This document shows, piece after piece, positions 1 through 7,074 of a DNA stretch of 18,967 bases (the stretch's first letter is position 1; each line of letters begins with the position of its first letter). The translations under genes and the position numbers were made by a program. A model generated the notes under the pieces. That model made no database searches. It saw only the letters and a list, made by a program, of their open reading frames with translations, and was not told the origin of the DNA. The DNA comes from Paramuribaculum sp. (GTDB taxonomy: Bacteria > Bacteroidota > Bacteroidia > Bacteroidales > Muribaculaceae), in assembly GCA_029058455.1 (NCBI GenBank), contig JAIDXU010000019.1, forward strand, positions 1-18,967. Direction: 5' to 3'.

Positions 1-4
1 AAGC

Positions 5-22
5 TTAATAATATATTATTAA
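5..22. promoter_or_regulatory. Perfect 18-bp AT palindrome in the leader of the collagen-like lipoprotein gene
   Basis: TTAATAATATATTATTAA equals its own reverse complement and lies 20 bases before the start codon at 42. It could fold as a weak hairpin in the mRNA leader or be a protein site. No promoter is visible between it and the start, so the promoter is probably left of the window. Function is not known. Confidence 0.4.
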
Positions 23-41
23 TCAACAAGTTTAACTTTCT

Positions 42-3000
42 ATGAGAAAAACTTTTCTTAAAGTTTCGTTCTTCTCATTGCTGACTCTCGGCATGGCCGC
101 GTCATTTACCTCTTGTAAGGACTATGACGGCGATATCCAGAATCTCCAGAGCCAGATCGATGAGATGAACAAGAGCATCAAGGAGATGCAAGACAAGATC
201 AACTCCGGATGCGTTATCACAAACGTTGCTCAGGATGGAAAAGGCGTGACTTTCACCCTCAGCGACGGCAAAACCTACACCGTAACCAATGGTGAGAATG
301 GTCAGAACGGCAAAGACGCCGACGTTTGGACCATCGTAACCGTAAACGGTAAGTATGTATGGGCTTGCAATGGTGTTGCTACCGAGTATCCCGCTCAGGG
401 TCCCAAAGGTGACAAGGGCGACAAGGGTGAAACCGGTGCTCAGGGTGCCCAGGGCGAACAGGGTCCCGCCGGTCCTGCCGGTCCTCAGGGTCCCGAAGGT
501 CCTCAAGGTCCTGCCGGTCCTGCCGGCCCCCAGGGTCCTCAAGGTCCTCAGGGCGACAAGGGTGACAAAGGCGACACAGGCAACTACTATGAGCCCGGAG
601 CCGACGGCTACTGGTATCTCGTAAACGGTACTAACAAGACCAAAACCGATATACCCTGGCGTCCCGCTTCAGAAGAAGGCATCACCGCTGTTGACAATGG
701 CGAAACCGTTACCATCTACGGTCTTAAAGATGCCGAAGGCAAAGGCCTCCAGCCCCTCGTAATTCAGAAGAACGCTCAGCTCCGTGGCCTCGAGTTCGAA
801 CCCGAACTCTATGTTAACGGTATCGAAGCTGCCCGCTACACCAACCTTCTCTATCCCATTAAGGCTGCTGTTGCCGCTAACGGCAATCCCACTGTTGTAA
901 CCGGTGGTCCCACCTATACCATCGTTAAGGGTCAGCCCGCAAGCTATGCTAACTCAGGCAAGGCTTTATATGCTCCCAGCGCATACAACGTGCTTGAATA
1001 TAACATGAACCCCACCAACGCTTCTATCGCTAATTTGAAGGTTGGTTTGTTCACTTCTGAAAAAGAAGTTATTTCTCGTGCAGCTAAGGCTTCCATCATT
1101 CCCGGTGGTGCTACTGTTAATGATGGTGTAATCACCCTCAGATACGAATTTAACGATCCTTTCGAGCTCAAATTCCCCGCTCTTACCAGCGCCAGCAGCC
1201 TCTTCACAGATGAAGAAACCGGTAATACAATGTATTACAACTACTTCTCTCGTCTGGCCGGTCCCGATTTTGCTGACGCTCTTCAGGCTGCCGGTTGGAC
1301 TGGTTATGAGAACTACGGCAAATTCACCATGGTGAAATTTGTTTGCCAGCTCCCCGACAATGGTCTCGTTTCTTCTAACTATGCTGCCATCGTTCCTGCA
1401 ATGGACTTCGCTGCATACTTTGTATTTGCAAAAGAAAACAACGGTACCATCACAACTACTGCTAACTCAGGTCAGGGTCTTTACTATGACAACTACATCA
1501 ACGGCGTAACCGATAAGACTCTTCTTATGCCTTACACCACCGCTGATAATGCTGCTCAGAAGGTTGTAAACGTTAACGTTGACTACGACAAGACCACTAA
1601 CCTCGCTGAACTCCTCAGCGTTGTTACCGCTAACTATGACTTCAACAACCTCGGCGACTATGCTAACAACAATGAAGTTGGTTATAACAACAACATCGTT
1701 AGCCTCGCTCAGATTGCTGAACAGTATGGTCTTACCCCCCGCTTCGCTATGCTCCAGTACACTCGTGGTACCAGCCAGACTCGCGAAGATATGTTCGGTC
1801 AGGTTAACGAAACTACCGGTGAATTCACTCCCTGCTACTACACCGCTGCTAACCAGAGCGTAACCAACGTTGGCGTTAGCAACAAGTCTAACATCGGTCG
1901 TCAGCCCATCGTGGTTGTAACCCTCGTTGACGGTGCAGGCAATGTTGTTATCGGTCAGTACATTAAACTCGAACTCGTAGAAGAAGCTGCTGAAATTCCT
2001 TCATCAACCATCGAAATCGACCTCGGTGCTAAGGAACTTCCCTACGTTTGCGATAATCAGAGCATCTCTTCAACTTGGGAACAGGTTGCAGGTCAGCTCC
2101 TCTCAGAGATCAACATCTCTAAGACTCAGTTCGAAAACGAGTATGAGCTCGTATCTACCGCTCCTTATGTTAAGGTTGGTGACAACTACGTTTGCGTAGC
2201 TGATGCTAACCAGGCTGCCGGTACCAACCTCCAGGCCGGTTTCACCAAGTCAATCAACAACACCTGGTGTAACTTCGGTACCTTCGCTTGGAACCCCGAC
2301 GGCACAACCGGTATCACCACTCAGTACCTCACTCTGACCATCACCAAGGCTCAGTATGAGAACTTCTACTACAACGACGCTCTCTGGAAAGCCAACAAGA
2401 CTCCCTTCTGTGTTGTAACCGCTACTCCCGTTAGCAAGACTCTCTATGCTTGCTTCAAGCACAAGACCTTCCAGAACTACATCTACATCGGCTTCACAGT
2501 TAACGCTAAGGGTCTCGAGACCGTTAACTACGCTGAGAAGCAGGCTGCTTACTGGAGAACTGCTGAGGTTGTTGTAATGAACCCCGCTATTCCTTCAGCT
2601 AAGAACGACATCCTCGTTTACAGCATGAACATGAACAACATCTGGGTTGGTAACAAGGTTAATATCACCGGCGCTCCCGCTTATCTCGGCAAGCTCTGGT
2701 CACAGACCTACTGCTTCGCTCCCACTCAGCCCGCTGTTTCTTACACAGCTGCTGACGGTGAGAAGTTCAACCTCACTCTCGGCCTCGGTGCTGACGATTA
2801 CACCCTCGTTGCTACACGCGACAAAGGCGCTGCTCAGACCATCGCTGTGATCAACAACGGTATCTCTTATTCTGATGGCGATGCCAACACTGCCGAACTC
2901 GTTTATGGTGGCGCTACCACTCCCGGCGGCGAACCCACTGATAACGCTAAATACGTGCTCAACGCTGCCGGCGTAAATGGTGCTAACCCCACCTACCTCA

Positions 3001-3617
3001 ACATCCTCATGAAGGTTACCTATGGTACCAACGAGTGCGCTATCCCCGTTGCTAACGACTTCGCTTATAAGACTCAGGTATTCCGTCCCGTTGACGCTCT
3101 TGCTCAGCCCGCTAACGTTACCATCCAGGACGCCAGCGACGAAGCTAACTCAACCTTCTCACTCGGCAAGCTCTTCGCTATGCAGGATTGGCAGGGCAAC
3201 AAGCTCTGGAACACCAACGCCAACACCGGTGTTACTTCAGTTAACACTTACAACGGCGTTAACGTAGCCAACTACTACAAGCTCAGCGCTATCACCATCG
3301 ACACCAAGAACATCACCGTAAGCTATGCTAACGACGTTAACACCGCAGCGCTCCTCTCTGAGAAGTTCCCCTACCTCTCACTTGAGTTCTCAATCGCTCC
3401 CGACGCTAACGGTTATGTAGTAATCGGCGACGCTACCGGTGCTACCCTCCTTGATGTAACTACTATCGGTGCTGCTACCTGCAAGTATTACAACAACGAG
3501 ACTGTTACCAACCAGAACATCTACATCTTCATCCCCTACTATGTAGATTACGCTTGGGGCAGCCACGTATTCATGGGCTATGCTACCCTCACTATCACTC
3601 CCACCAAGGGCGCTTGA
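42..3617 (+). CDS. Large surface lipoprotein with coiled coil and collagen-like Gly-X-Y stretch
   Basis: The 1191-residue product starts with a lipoprotein signal peptide: basic MRK, a hydrophobic core, and a lipobox ending in FTSC with the acylated cysteine at 25. The following residues KDYDGD are acidic, resembling the Bacteroidota lipoprotein export signal, so surface exposure is likely. Residues about 30-55 form a heptad-like coiled coil ([20 protein letters not shown]). Residues 120-180 hold 20 uninterrupted Gly-X-Y triplets ([23 protein letters not shown]). A short trimeric coiled coil before a Gly-X-Y stretch is the usual arrangement for nucleating a bacterial collagen triple helix. 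The remaining ~1000 residues are Asn/Thr/Tyr-rich, probably beta-structured, with no domain I recognise. The N-terminus resembles lipoproteins annotated as 'PL29 lyase N-terminal domain' in Bacteroidales, but no lyase motif is seen. Codon use is strongly biased (AAC, CTC, GCT), which with the strong terminator suggests high expression. Tandem stops TGA-TAA end the gene. Confidence 0.9.
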   Translation: MRKTFLKVSFFSLLTLGMAASFTSCKDYDGDIQNLQSQIDEMNKSIKEMQDKINSGCVITNVAQDGKGVTFTLSDGKTYTVTNGENGQNGKDADVWTIVTVNGKYVWACNGVATEYPAQGPKGDKGDKGETGAQGAQGEQGPAGPAGPQGPEGPQGPAGPAGPQGPQGPQGDKGDKGDTGNYYEPGADGYWYLVNGTNKTKTDIPWRPASEEGITAVDNGETVTIYGLKDAEGKGLQPLVIQKNAQLRGLEFEPELYVNGIEAARYTNLLYPIKAAVAANGNPTVVTGGPTYTIVKGQPASYANSGKALYAPSAYNVLEYNMNPTNASIANLKVGLFTSEKEVISRAAKASIIPGGATVNDGVITLRYEFNDPFELKFPALTSASSLFTDEETGNTMYYNYFSRLAGPDFADALQAAGWTGYENYGKFTMVKFVCQLPDNGLVSSNYAAIVPAMDFAAYFVFAKENNGTITTTANSGQGLYYDNYINGVTDKTLLMPYTTADNAAQKVVNVNVDYDKTTNLAELLSVVTANYDFNNLGDYANNNEVGYNNNIVSLAQIAEQYGLTPRFAMLQYTRGTSQTREDMFGQVNETTGEFTPCYYTAANQSVTNVGVSNKSNIGRQPIVVVTLVDGAGNVVIGQYIKLELVEEAAEIPSSTIEIDLGAKELPYVCDNQSISSTWEQVAGQLLSEINISKTQFENEYELVSTAPYVKVGDNYVCVADANQAAGTNLQAGFTKSINNTWCNFGTFAWNPDGTTGITTQYLTLTITKAQYENFYYNDALWKANKTPFCVVTATPVSKTLYACFKHKTFQNYIYIGFTVNAKGLETVNYAEKQAAYWRTAEVVVMNPAIPSAKNDILVYSMNMNNIWVGNKVNITGAPAYLGKLWSQTYCFAPTQPAVSYTAADGEKFNLTLGLGADDYTLVATRDKGAAQTIAVINNGISYSDGDANTAELVYGGATTPGGEPTDNAKYVLNAAGVNGANPTYLNILMKVTYGTNECAIPVANDFAYKTQVFRPVDALAQPANVTIQDASDEANSTFSLGKLFAMQDWQGNKLWNTNANTGVTSVNTYNGVNVANYYKLSAITIDTKNITVSYANDVNTAALLSEKFPYLSLEFSIAPDANGYVVIGDATGATLLDVTTIGAATCKYYNNETVTNQNIYIFIPYYVDYAWGSHVFMGYATLTITPTKGA

Positions 3618-3628
3618 TAAGAAATCTC

Positions 3629-3699
3629 ACCTGATTTAATCAGGTTCCCTAATAGAATCGGGGTCAGCAATCGATTGATTGCTGACCCCGATTTTTTTT
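3629..3699 (+). terminator. Strong intrinsic terminator with a small upstream hairpin
   Basis: A small hairpin (ACCTGA / TCAGGT, 3629-3645) is followed by a long one: CGGGGTCAGCAATC (3659-3672), loop GATT, GATTGCTGACCCCG (3677-3690), 14 perfect pairs extended by AAT/ATT. Eight T residues follow at 3692-3699. It ends transcription of the lipoprotein gene. Confidence 0.93.
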
Positions 3700-3720
3700 G
3701 GTAATAAGGCCAACTGGAGT

Positions 3721-3774
3721 AATTTGACTAATTGGTCAAATTAGGCTAATTAGACAAATTTGACTAATTTTGCA
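3721..3774. repeat. Degenerate 9-bp tandem repeats, left flank of four-helix-bundle gene
   Basis: Six consecutive 9-base units all begin with AATT: aatttgact, aattggtca, aattaggct, aattagaca, aatttgact, aattttgca, in exact 9-base phase. The first two form an 8-bp inverted repeat (AATTTGAC 3721-3728 / GTCAAATT 3735-3742). The last two units create the TAATTTTG promoter element of the next gene. The same kind of repeat recurs right after that gene. Confidence 0.85.
3765..3772 (+). promoter_or_regulatory. Bacteroidota -7 promoter element for the four-helix-bundle gene
   Basis: TAATTTTG matches TAnnTTTG and is built from the repeat units. Transcription would start near 3779, leaving a leader of roughly 12 bases before ATG 3791. 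No good TTTG -33 box is present at the usual spacing. Confidence 0.6.
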
Positions 3775-3790
3775 ACCTAATAATATTAAT

Positions 3791-4354
3791 ATGGTTAATA
3801 ATGATTCTCTAAAGGGGTTTCTGCCTCAGAAGGGTAATTTCAGAGATCTTATCACCTTTCAGAAGGCTGAGTGTATTTATGATGTCACTGTATTGTTTAC
3901 CCGCAAATATCTTTCAAGAGGCGATCGCACCGTCGATCAGATGGTGCAGGCGGCTCGGAGCGGCAAGCAGAACATTGCCGAGGGCTCGGCTGCTTCGACA
4001 ACCTCGCGCGAGACAGAGATTAAGCTGCTCAATGTGGCAAGAGCCTCTTTTCAGGAACTCTTGCTCGACTATGAAGATTATCTCAGGGTTAATGGTCTGC
4101 CGCAATGGAAAATTGGAAATGAGAGGCTTGAAAGGCTCAGAGCCTTATGCACAGCTAATGTTGATTCGGCCTATTATCGGGATTTGTTTGAGAAATGTAA
4201 TGCTGAGATGGCATCTAATCTTGCCATCACTTTGATTCGCCAGACTGACGTGTTTTTGAGAAAGTTGATCGACAGGGCAAAGAAAGATTTTTTAGAAATG
4301 GGCGGAATAAGAGAGCAGATGACTCGTGCCCGCATAGAATATCGAAAAAAATAG
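3791..4354 (+). CDS. Four-helix-bundle protein (23S rRNA intervening-sequence / Avd-like family, suffix-domain type)
   Basis: The 187-residue protein is recognised by the family motif region around QMVQAARSGKQNIAEGSA (the NIAEG core of 23S intervening-sequence proteins), then SRETEIKLLNVARAS and LLDYEDYL. The C-terminal helices (ALCTANVDSAYYRDLF; LAITLIRQTDVFLRKLI) fit the longer form called 'four helix bundle suffix domain'. Relatives form pentameric four-helix bundles; one branch, Avd, works with reverse transcriptase in diversity-generating retroelements. No reverse transcriptase or template repeat is seen here, so the role is unknown. I chose ATG 3791 because an upstream TTG start at 3770 would overlap the promoter. 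The stop codon lies at the beginning of the downstream 9-bp repeats, so the gene fits tightly between the two arrays. It looks more AT-rich than its neighbours, suggesting lateral gain. Confidence 0.85.
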   Translation: MVNNDSLKGFLPQKGNFRDLITFQKAECIYDVTVLFTRKYLSRGDRTVDQMVQAARSGKQNIAEGSAASTTSRETEIKLLNVARASFQELLLDYEDYLRVNGLPQWKIGNERLERLRALCTANVDSAYYRDLFEKCNAEMASNLAITLIRQTDVFLRKLIDRAKKDFLEMGGIREQMTRARIEYRKK

Positions 4355-4390
4355 GCTAATTAGCCCAATTAGACTAATTAGCCCAATAAA
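4351..4390. repeat. Degenerate 9-bp tandem repeats, right flank of four-helix-bundle gene
   Basis: Units in 9-base phase: (a)taggct, aattagccc, aattagact, aattagccc, aataaagcc. GGCTAATTAGCC (4354-4365) is a perfect 12-bp palindrome. The array begins on the stop codon of the four-helix-bundle gene and runs into the terminator. Unit form (AATTAGNCN) matches the array on the other side of the gene. Confidence 0.8.
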
Positions 4391-4411
4391 GCCCTACCGG
4401 GCTTCGGTTTT
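4389..4411. terminator. Short terminator between convergent genes
   Basis: AAGCCC (4389-4394), loop TACC, GGGCTT (4399-4404), then CGGTTTT on the plus strand. It separates the four-helix-bundle gene from the convergent rubrerythrin gene. On the minus strand the stem is followed by TATT, so it may act both ways. Confidence 0.65.
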
Positions 4412-4419
4412 AGTTGTGA

Positions 4420-4971
4420 TTACTTCTTGAAGAAGCGCTTGTAGAGGCCCTGGAAGCCCTGGCCGTGGCGGGCTTCGTCTTTGGCCATTTCGTGAACGGT
4501 GTCGTGGATGGCGTCGAGGCCGAGCTCTTTGGCGCGACGGGCAATGCGCATCTTGTCTTCGTTGGCACCTGCTTCGGCAGCCATGCGCTTTTCGAGGTTG
4601 GTCTTGGTGTCCCAAACACACTCGCCGAGGAGTTCGGCGAATTTAGAAGCGTGTTCAGCTTCCTCAAATGCGTAGCGCTTGAAAGCTTCGGCGATTTCGG
4701 GATAGCCTTCGCGGTCGGCCTGACGGGCCATGGCGAGATACATGCCTACTTCGCCACATTCGCCGTTGAAGTGAGCGGTGAGGTCGGCGATCATCTGCTC
4801 GTCGGTGCCTTTGGCTTCGCCGATTTTGTGTTCGGTTACAAACACGAGGTCTTCGGTCTCATCGAGTTCTTTGAATTTAGAAGCGGGAACGCCGCATACG
4901 GGGCATTTTTCGGGAGCATGTTCACCTTCGTGCACATAGCCGCACACGGTGCATATAAATTTCTTTTTCAT
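4420..4971 (-). CDS. Reverse rubrerythrin (N-terminal rubredoxin, C-terminal diiron domain)
   Basis: The 183-residue protein begins with a rubredoxin-like iron site: C7-x2-C10 and C23-x2-C26 (KCPVCG). The diiron domain follows, with E71/E74 in a first helix, then E104-x2-H107 (EEAEH) and E166-x2-H169 (DEARH). In classical rubrerythrin the rubredoxin domain is at the C-terminus; the swapped order marks the 'reverse' type, which reduces hydrogen peroxide (and oxygen) in the cytoplasm of anaerobes using electrons from NAD(P)H-linked reductases. The start at 4971 is chosen over one at 5046, since 5046 would precede the transcription start given by the promoter at 5036-5067. Single gene, own promoter, convergent with the four-helix-bundle gene. 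Confidence 0.95.
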   Translation of the reverse strand: MKKKFICTVCGYVHEGEHAPEKCPVCGVPASKFKELDETEDLVFVTEHKIGEAKGTDEQMIADLTAHFNGECGEVGMYLAMARQADREGYPEIAEAFKRYAFEEAEHASKFAELLGECVWDTKTNLEKRMAAEAGANEDKMRIARRAKELGLDAIHDTVHEMAKDEARHGQGFQGLYKRFFKK

Positions 4972-5035
4972 AATGAATTGATTTTGGTTGGATAATTTTT
5001 GAAACGTGGTGCGCGTAAAGAGCGCTTTGTCTTTG

Positions 5036-5067
5036 CAAAGATACAATAATCGCCGATGATGCTCAAA
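5036..5067 (-). promoter_or_regulatory. Promoter of the rubrerythrin gene
   Basis: On the minus strand TTTG (5064-5067), a 20-base spacer, then TATCTTTG (5036-5043): a full match to the Bacteroidota -33/-7 consensus. The expected start near 5029 gives a leader of about 58 bases before ATG 4971. Confidence 0.85.
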
Positions 5068-5103
5068 AATTTTCGACGCGAAATTTCACACCTCTCCGTG
5101 CGG

Positions 5104-6315
5104 TCAGTCGCGCGGCGCGCGAATACGCCTCATGGTTCTCACCACAGCCACCGAGCAGAGCAGCGACAGCACTACGGCTATGGCCAGACCTATGAACAGC
5201 GGAAAGAGGGGAGAAGCGCCTCCAAGCCCCATTTCGCGCATGTCGCCGAGCCACTGACTGCGGGCTATGAAGTTGAGAGCCACAGTGAGGAGCCACACGG
5301 CGAGGTTGATGGCGCACACGAGCGCGCAGTAGGGGCGCGAGAGATCGGAAACCGAATATCCGAGAGTGATGAGCTTGCGCAGCATTAGGGCGCTACGCTC
5401 GAGCATGAGCCTCACTATCAGCAGCAATATGAAGAACGACAGGAGCGAGATAACGGCTCCTACCGACACGGTGAGCGAGGTGACGATGGCGAGAATCGCG
5501 CTTATGGCTCCCGAGGGGTCTTCGGCGCCGGCTATCTCATAGTCGCGGGCGGCGGCATAGTCAGAGGCCCAATCGCCCGCGTCGGCGTCGATTTCGGCTA
5601 TCAGACGCTCGGGGAGCGGCTCCTCGCCGGGCGCGAAAGTGTCGTTGGCCCACTGCATGAAGCTTTGTGGCACCGCTATGGTGTTGATACGCGATGAGAA
5701 GCCCGCTATTCTTGCCGGTAGCTCGATCTGACGCCCCGAGCCGCTGATAATGACCGATAGCGGGAGCGCCTGAATTATATCCTCGGAAATGCGCGGATAG
5801 CCCCTCGCGGGCGCGAAACCGAAGTTGTAGAGGGCAAGATAGTCGCGCGGCAATATCACCGGCACCTCGGCGCGGGGATTCAGAGGGTCGAAATCCCATC
5901 CTCTCGGCTCGATGTCGAGATAGCTGTCGGGCACCGATTCAAAAAACATATATGTGCTGAATCCCCTGCCGGCAAGCTCAAGCGCTCCGGTGACGTTGAA
6001 TTGCGACGCCACAAAGCCGTCGGCTCTTCTGACGGGCGCCTGAGCGCGTAGTTGGTCGATCTCGGAGGGGGTAAAGCCGTTGTCGCCCGCGCTGAGGGGT
6101 TTGACTTTCTTGCTCAGGGTAATGAAGCGGGTGGGCGCCTCGGTGTCGCCGCTCGAGACGGGAGTGTTGAGATCGCTGAAAAACTGGAGCGCTATCACTA
6201 CGATCGCCATGCCTATCAGTCCGGCGAGAATATAGCCTGAAATCTGAGCCCCGGGAATGTTGTGGCGCAGCAGCCTGAAGAGAGGCTTTGAGAGATGCGG
6301 TCTGTGGTGTGTCAT
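5104..6315 (-). CDS. FtsX/MacB-type ABC transporter permease
   Basis: The 403-residue protein has the four-helix FtsX-like topology: one membrane segment near residues 26-46 (ISGYILAGLIGMAIVVIAL), a ~230-residue extracytoplasmic domain, then three segments near 280-305, 328-350 and 371-392. The short cytoplasmic loop after TM2 (LMLRKLITLGYSVSDLSR) resembles the coupling region of this family, which works as mechanotransmitters rather than true pores. Its ATG overlaps the stop of the ATPase gene (ATGA, 6312-6315), so the two are translationally coupled and form one transporter. The substrate cannot be told; no outer-membrane or periplasmic adaptor gene is next to it. No clear terminator follows before the rubrerythrin promoter. 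Confidence 0.85.
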   Translation of the reverse strand: MTHHRPHLSKPLFRLLRHNIPGAQISGYILAGLIGMAIVVIALQFFSDLNTPVSSGDTEAPTRFITLSKKVKPLSAGDNGFTPSEIDQLRAQAPVRRADGFVASQFNVTGALELAGRGFSTYMFFESVPDSYLDIEPRGWDFDPLNPRAEVPVILPRDYLALYNFGFAPARGYPRISEDIIQALPLSVIISGSGRQIELPARIAGFSSRINTIAVPQSFMQWANDTFAPGEEPLPERLIAEIDADAGDWASDYAAARDYEIAGAEDPSGAISAILAIVTSLTVSVGAVISLLSFFILLLIVRLMLERSALMLRKLITLGYSVSDLSRPYCALVCAINLAVWLLTVALNFIARSQWLGDMREMGLGGASPLFPLFIGLAIAVVLSLLCSVAVVRTMRRIRAPRD

Positions 6316-6968
6316 AATTTGATTGTAACGGCGTTTTTGATCATGAGCGGATTACCTACCGAGGTGGTGATGATTCCGGCTCCTGAGGCGGCCGCACGCT
6401 CCTCTATCATCTCGGCGGCGATGAGATTGTTGCGGCTGTCGAGGTGGCTCACCGGCTCGTCGAGCAAAATGAAGTCGAAAGGCTGAGCCAAAGCCCTGAC
6501 GATGGCCACTCTCTGCTGCTGGCCCACGCTCATGCGGCTCACCGGCACATTGATTTTATCCTCGAGGCCGAGGCGCGACAGCATGGAGCGTATCTCCCCG
6601 GGCGAAAGGGCGGAGGTGAGGCGGTTTTTCACCTCGATATTTTCGATAGCGGTCAGCTCGCCGAACAGGCGCATATCCTGTGGCAGCAGCGCGATGGCCC
6701 GGCGCCTTATCTCCACGCGCTGAGAGGGGGTGAGGGTGCGGATGTCGCGGTTGTCGAACTCTATCTTGCCGGTGTAGTCGTCTCTCTCTCCGCAAATAAA
6801 GCTGAGAAGCGACGATTTGCCCCCTCCCGACTCGGCGCTGAGACACACACGGCAGCCACGGGTGAAGGTCACCTCGCGCAGCCATATCTGCGAGTCACAC
6901 ACCGGGGGCTGATGTTCCATGCCGTGAAACACCCGCGGCAGAAGATTGGTGAGAGTGATGGAGTTCAT
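6312..6968 (-). CDS. ABC transporter ATP-binding protein, partner of the FtsX-like permease
   Basis: The 218-residue protein has Walker A AESGGGKS (45-52), a Q-loop at LLPQDM (Q97), a divergent signature MSVGQQQ (146-152; usual LSGGQ), Walker B FILLDEP (166-172) and a D-loop SHLD. The switch histidine normally found about 30 residues after Walker B is missing: the region reads IITTSVGNP, with Ser203 where ATH would be. It energises the permease encoded next, with a 4-base overlap. No TAnnTTTG promoter is seen upstream; only the hairpin at 6989-7027 lies between it and the pycB/oadA gene, so it may depend on read-through or on a non-consensus promoter. Confidence 0.9.
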   Translation of the reverse strand: MNSITLTNLLPRVFHGMEHQPPVCDSQIWLREVTFTRGCRVCLSAESGGGKSSLLSFICGERDDYTGKIEFDNRDIRTLTPSQRVEIRRRAIALLPQDMRLFGELTAIENIEVKNRLTSALSPGEIRSMLSRLGLEDKINVPVSRMSVGQQQRVAIVRALAQPFDFILLDEPVSHLDSRNNLIAAEMIEERAAASGAGIITTSVGNPLMIKNAVTIKL

Positions 6969-6988
6969 GACAGAGCGGGAAATTTGAG

Positions 6989-7027
6989 AAGTCCGGCGGC
7001 ACAGCTTGTAAGCCTGCCGCCGGACTT
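6989..7027 (-). terminator. GC-rich hairpin after the carboxyltransferase gene
   Basis: AAGTCCGGCGGCA (6989-7001) and TGCCGCCGGACTT (7015-7027) give 13 perfect pairs around a 13-base loop. On the minus strand only CTCAAATTTCC follows, not a run of T, so it may be a weak terminator or an mRNA-end stabiliser that allows read-through into the ABC genes. Confidence 0.65.
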
Positions 7028-7044
7028 TATAAGTGATAAGTTTT

Positions 7045-7073
7045 AGTTATGAGTTATGAAGTATGAAGTACGA
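7045..7073. repeat. Short degenerate 7-8 bp tandem repeats
   Basis: Units AGTTATG, AGTTATGA, AGTATGA, AGTACGA follow one another just beyond the stop codon of the carboxyltransferase gene. The origin is unknown; AT-rich intergenic micro-repeats of this kind may arise by slippage. Confidence 0.5.
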
Positions 7074-7074
7074 A

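Noticed and set aside
1..6. AAGCTT (HindIII site) at the very first base, hinting at a cloned insert end
   Set aside because: A six-base site at an edge can be chance; the right end has no matching site.
102..542. 146-residue minus-strand reading frame opposite the collagen-like stretch
   Set aside because: Its Thr/Arg/Gly/Leu repeats are just the antisense of Gly-X-Y codons; no promoter.
3770..3790. TTG start giving seven extra residues for the four-helix-bundle protein
   Set aside because: The TTG is part of the TAATTTTG promoter box, so it would not be transcribed; ATG 3791 fits better.
3770..4390. A diversity-generating retroelement, because of the Avd-like protein
   Set aside because: No reverse transcriptase, template repeat or variable-repeat target is present in the window.
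3721..4390. A CRISPR array
   Set aside because: Units are contiguous 9-mers with no spacers, and there are no cas genes.
4972..5046. 25-residue N-terminal extension of rubrerythrin
   Set aside because: It would begin inside the promoter, and the rubredoxin domain starts naturally at [11 protein letters not shown].
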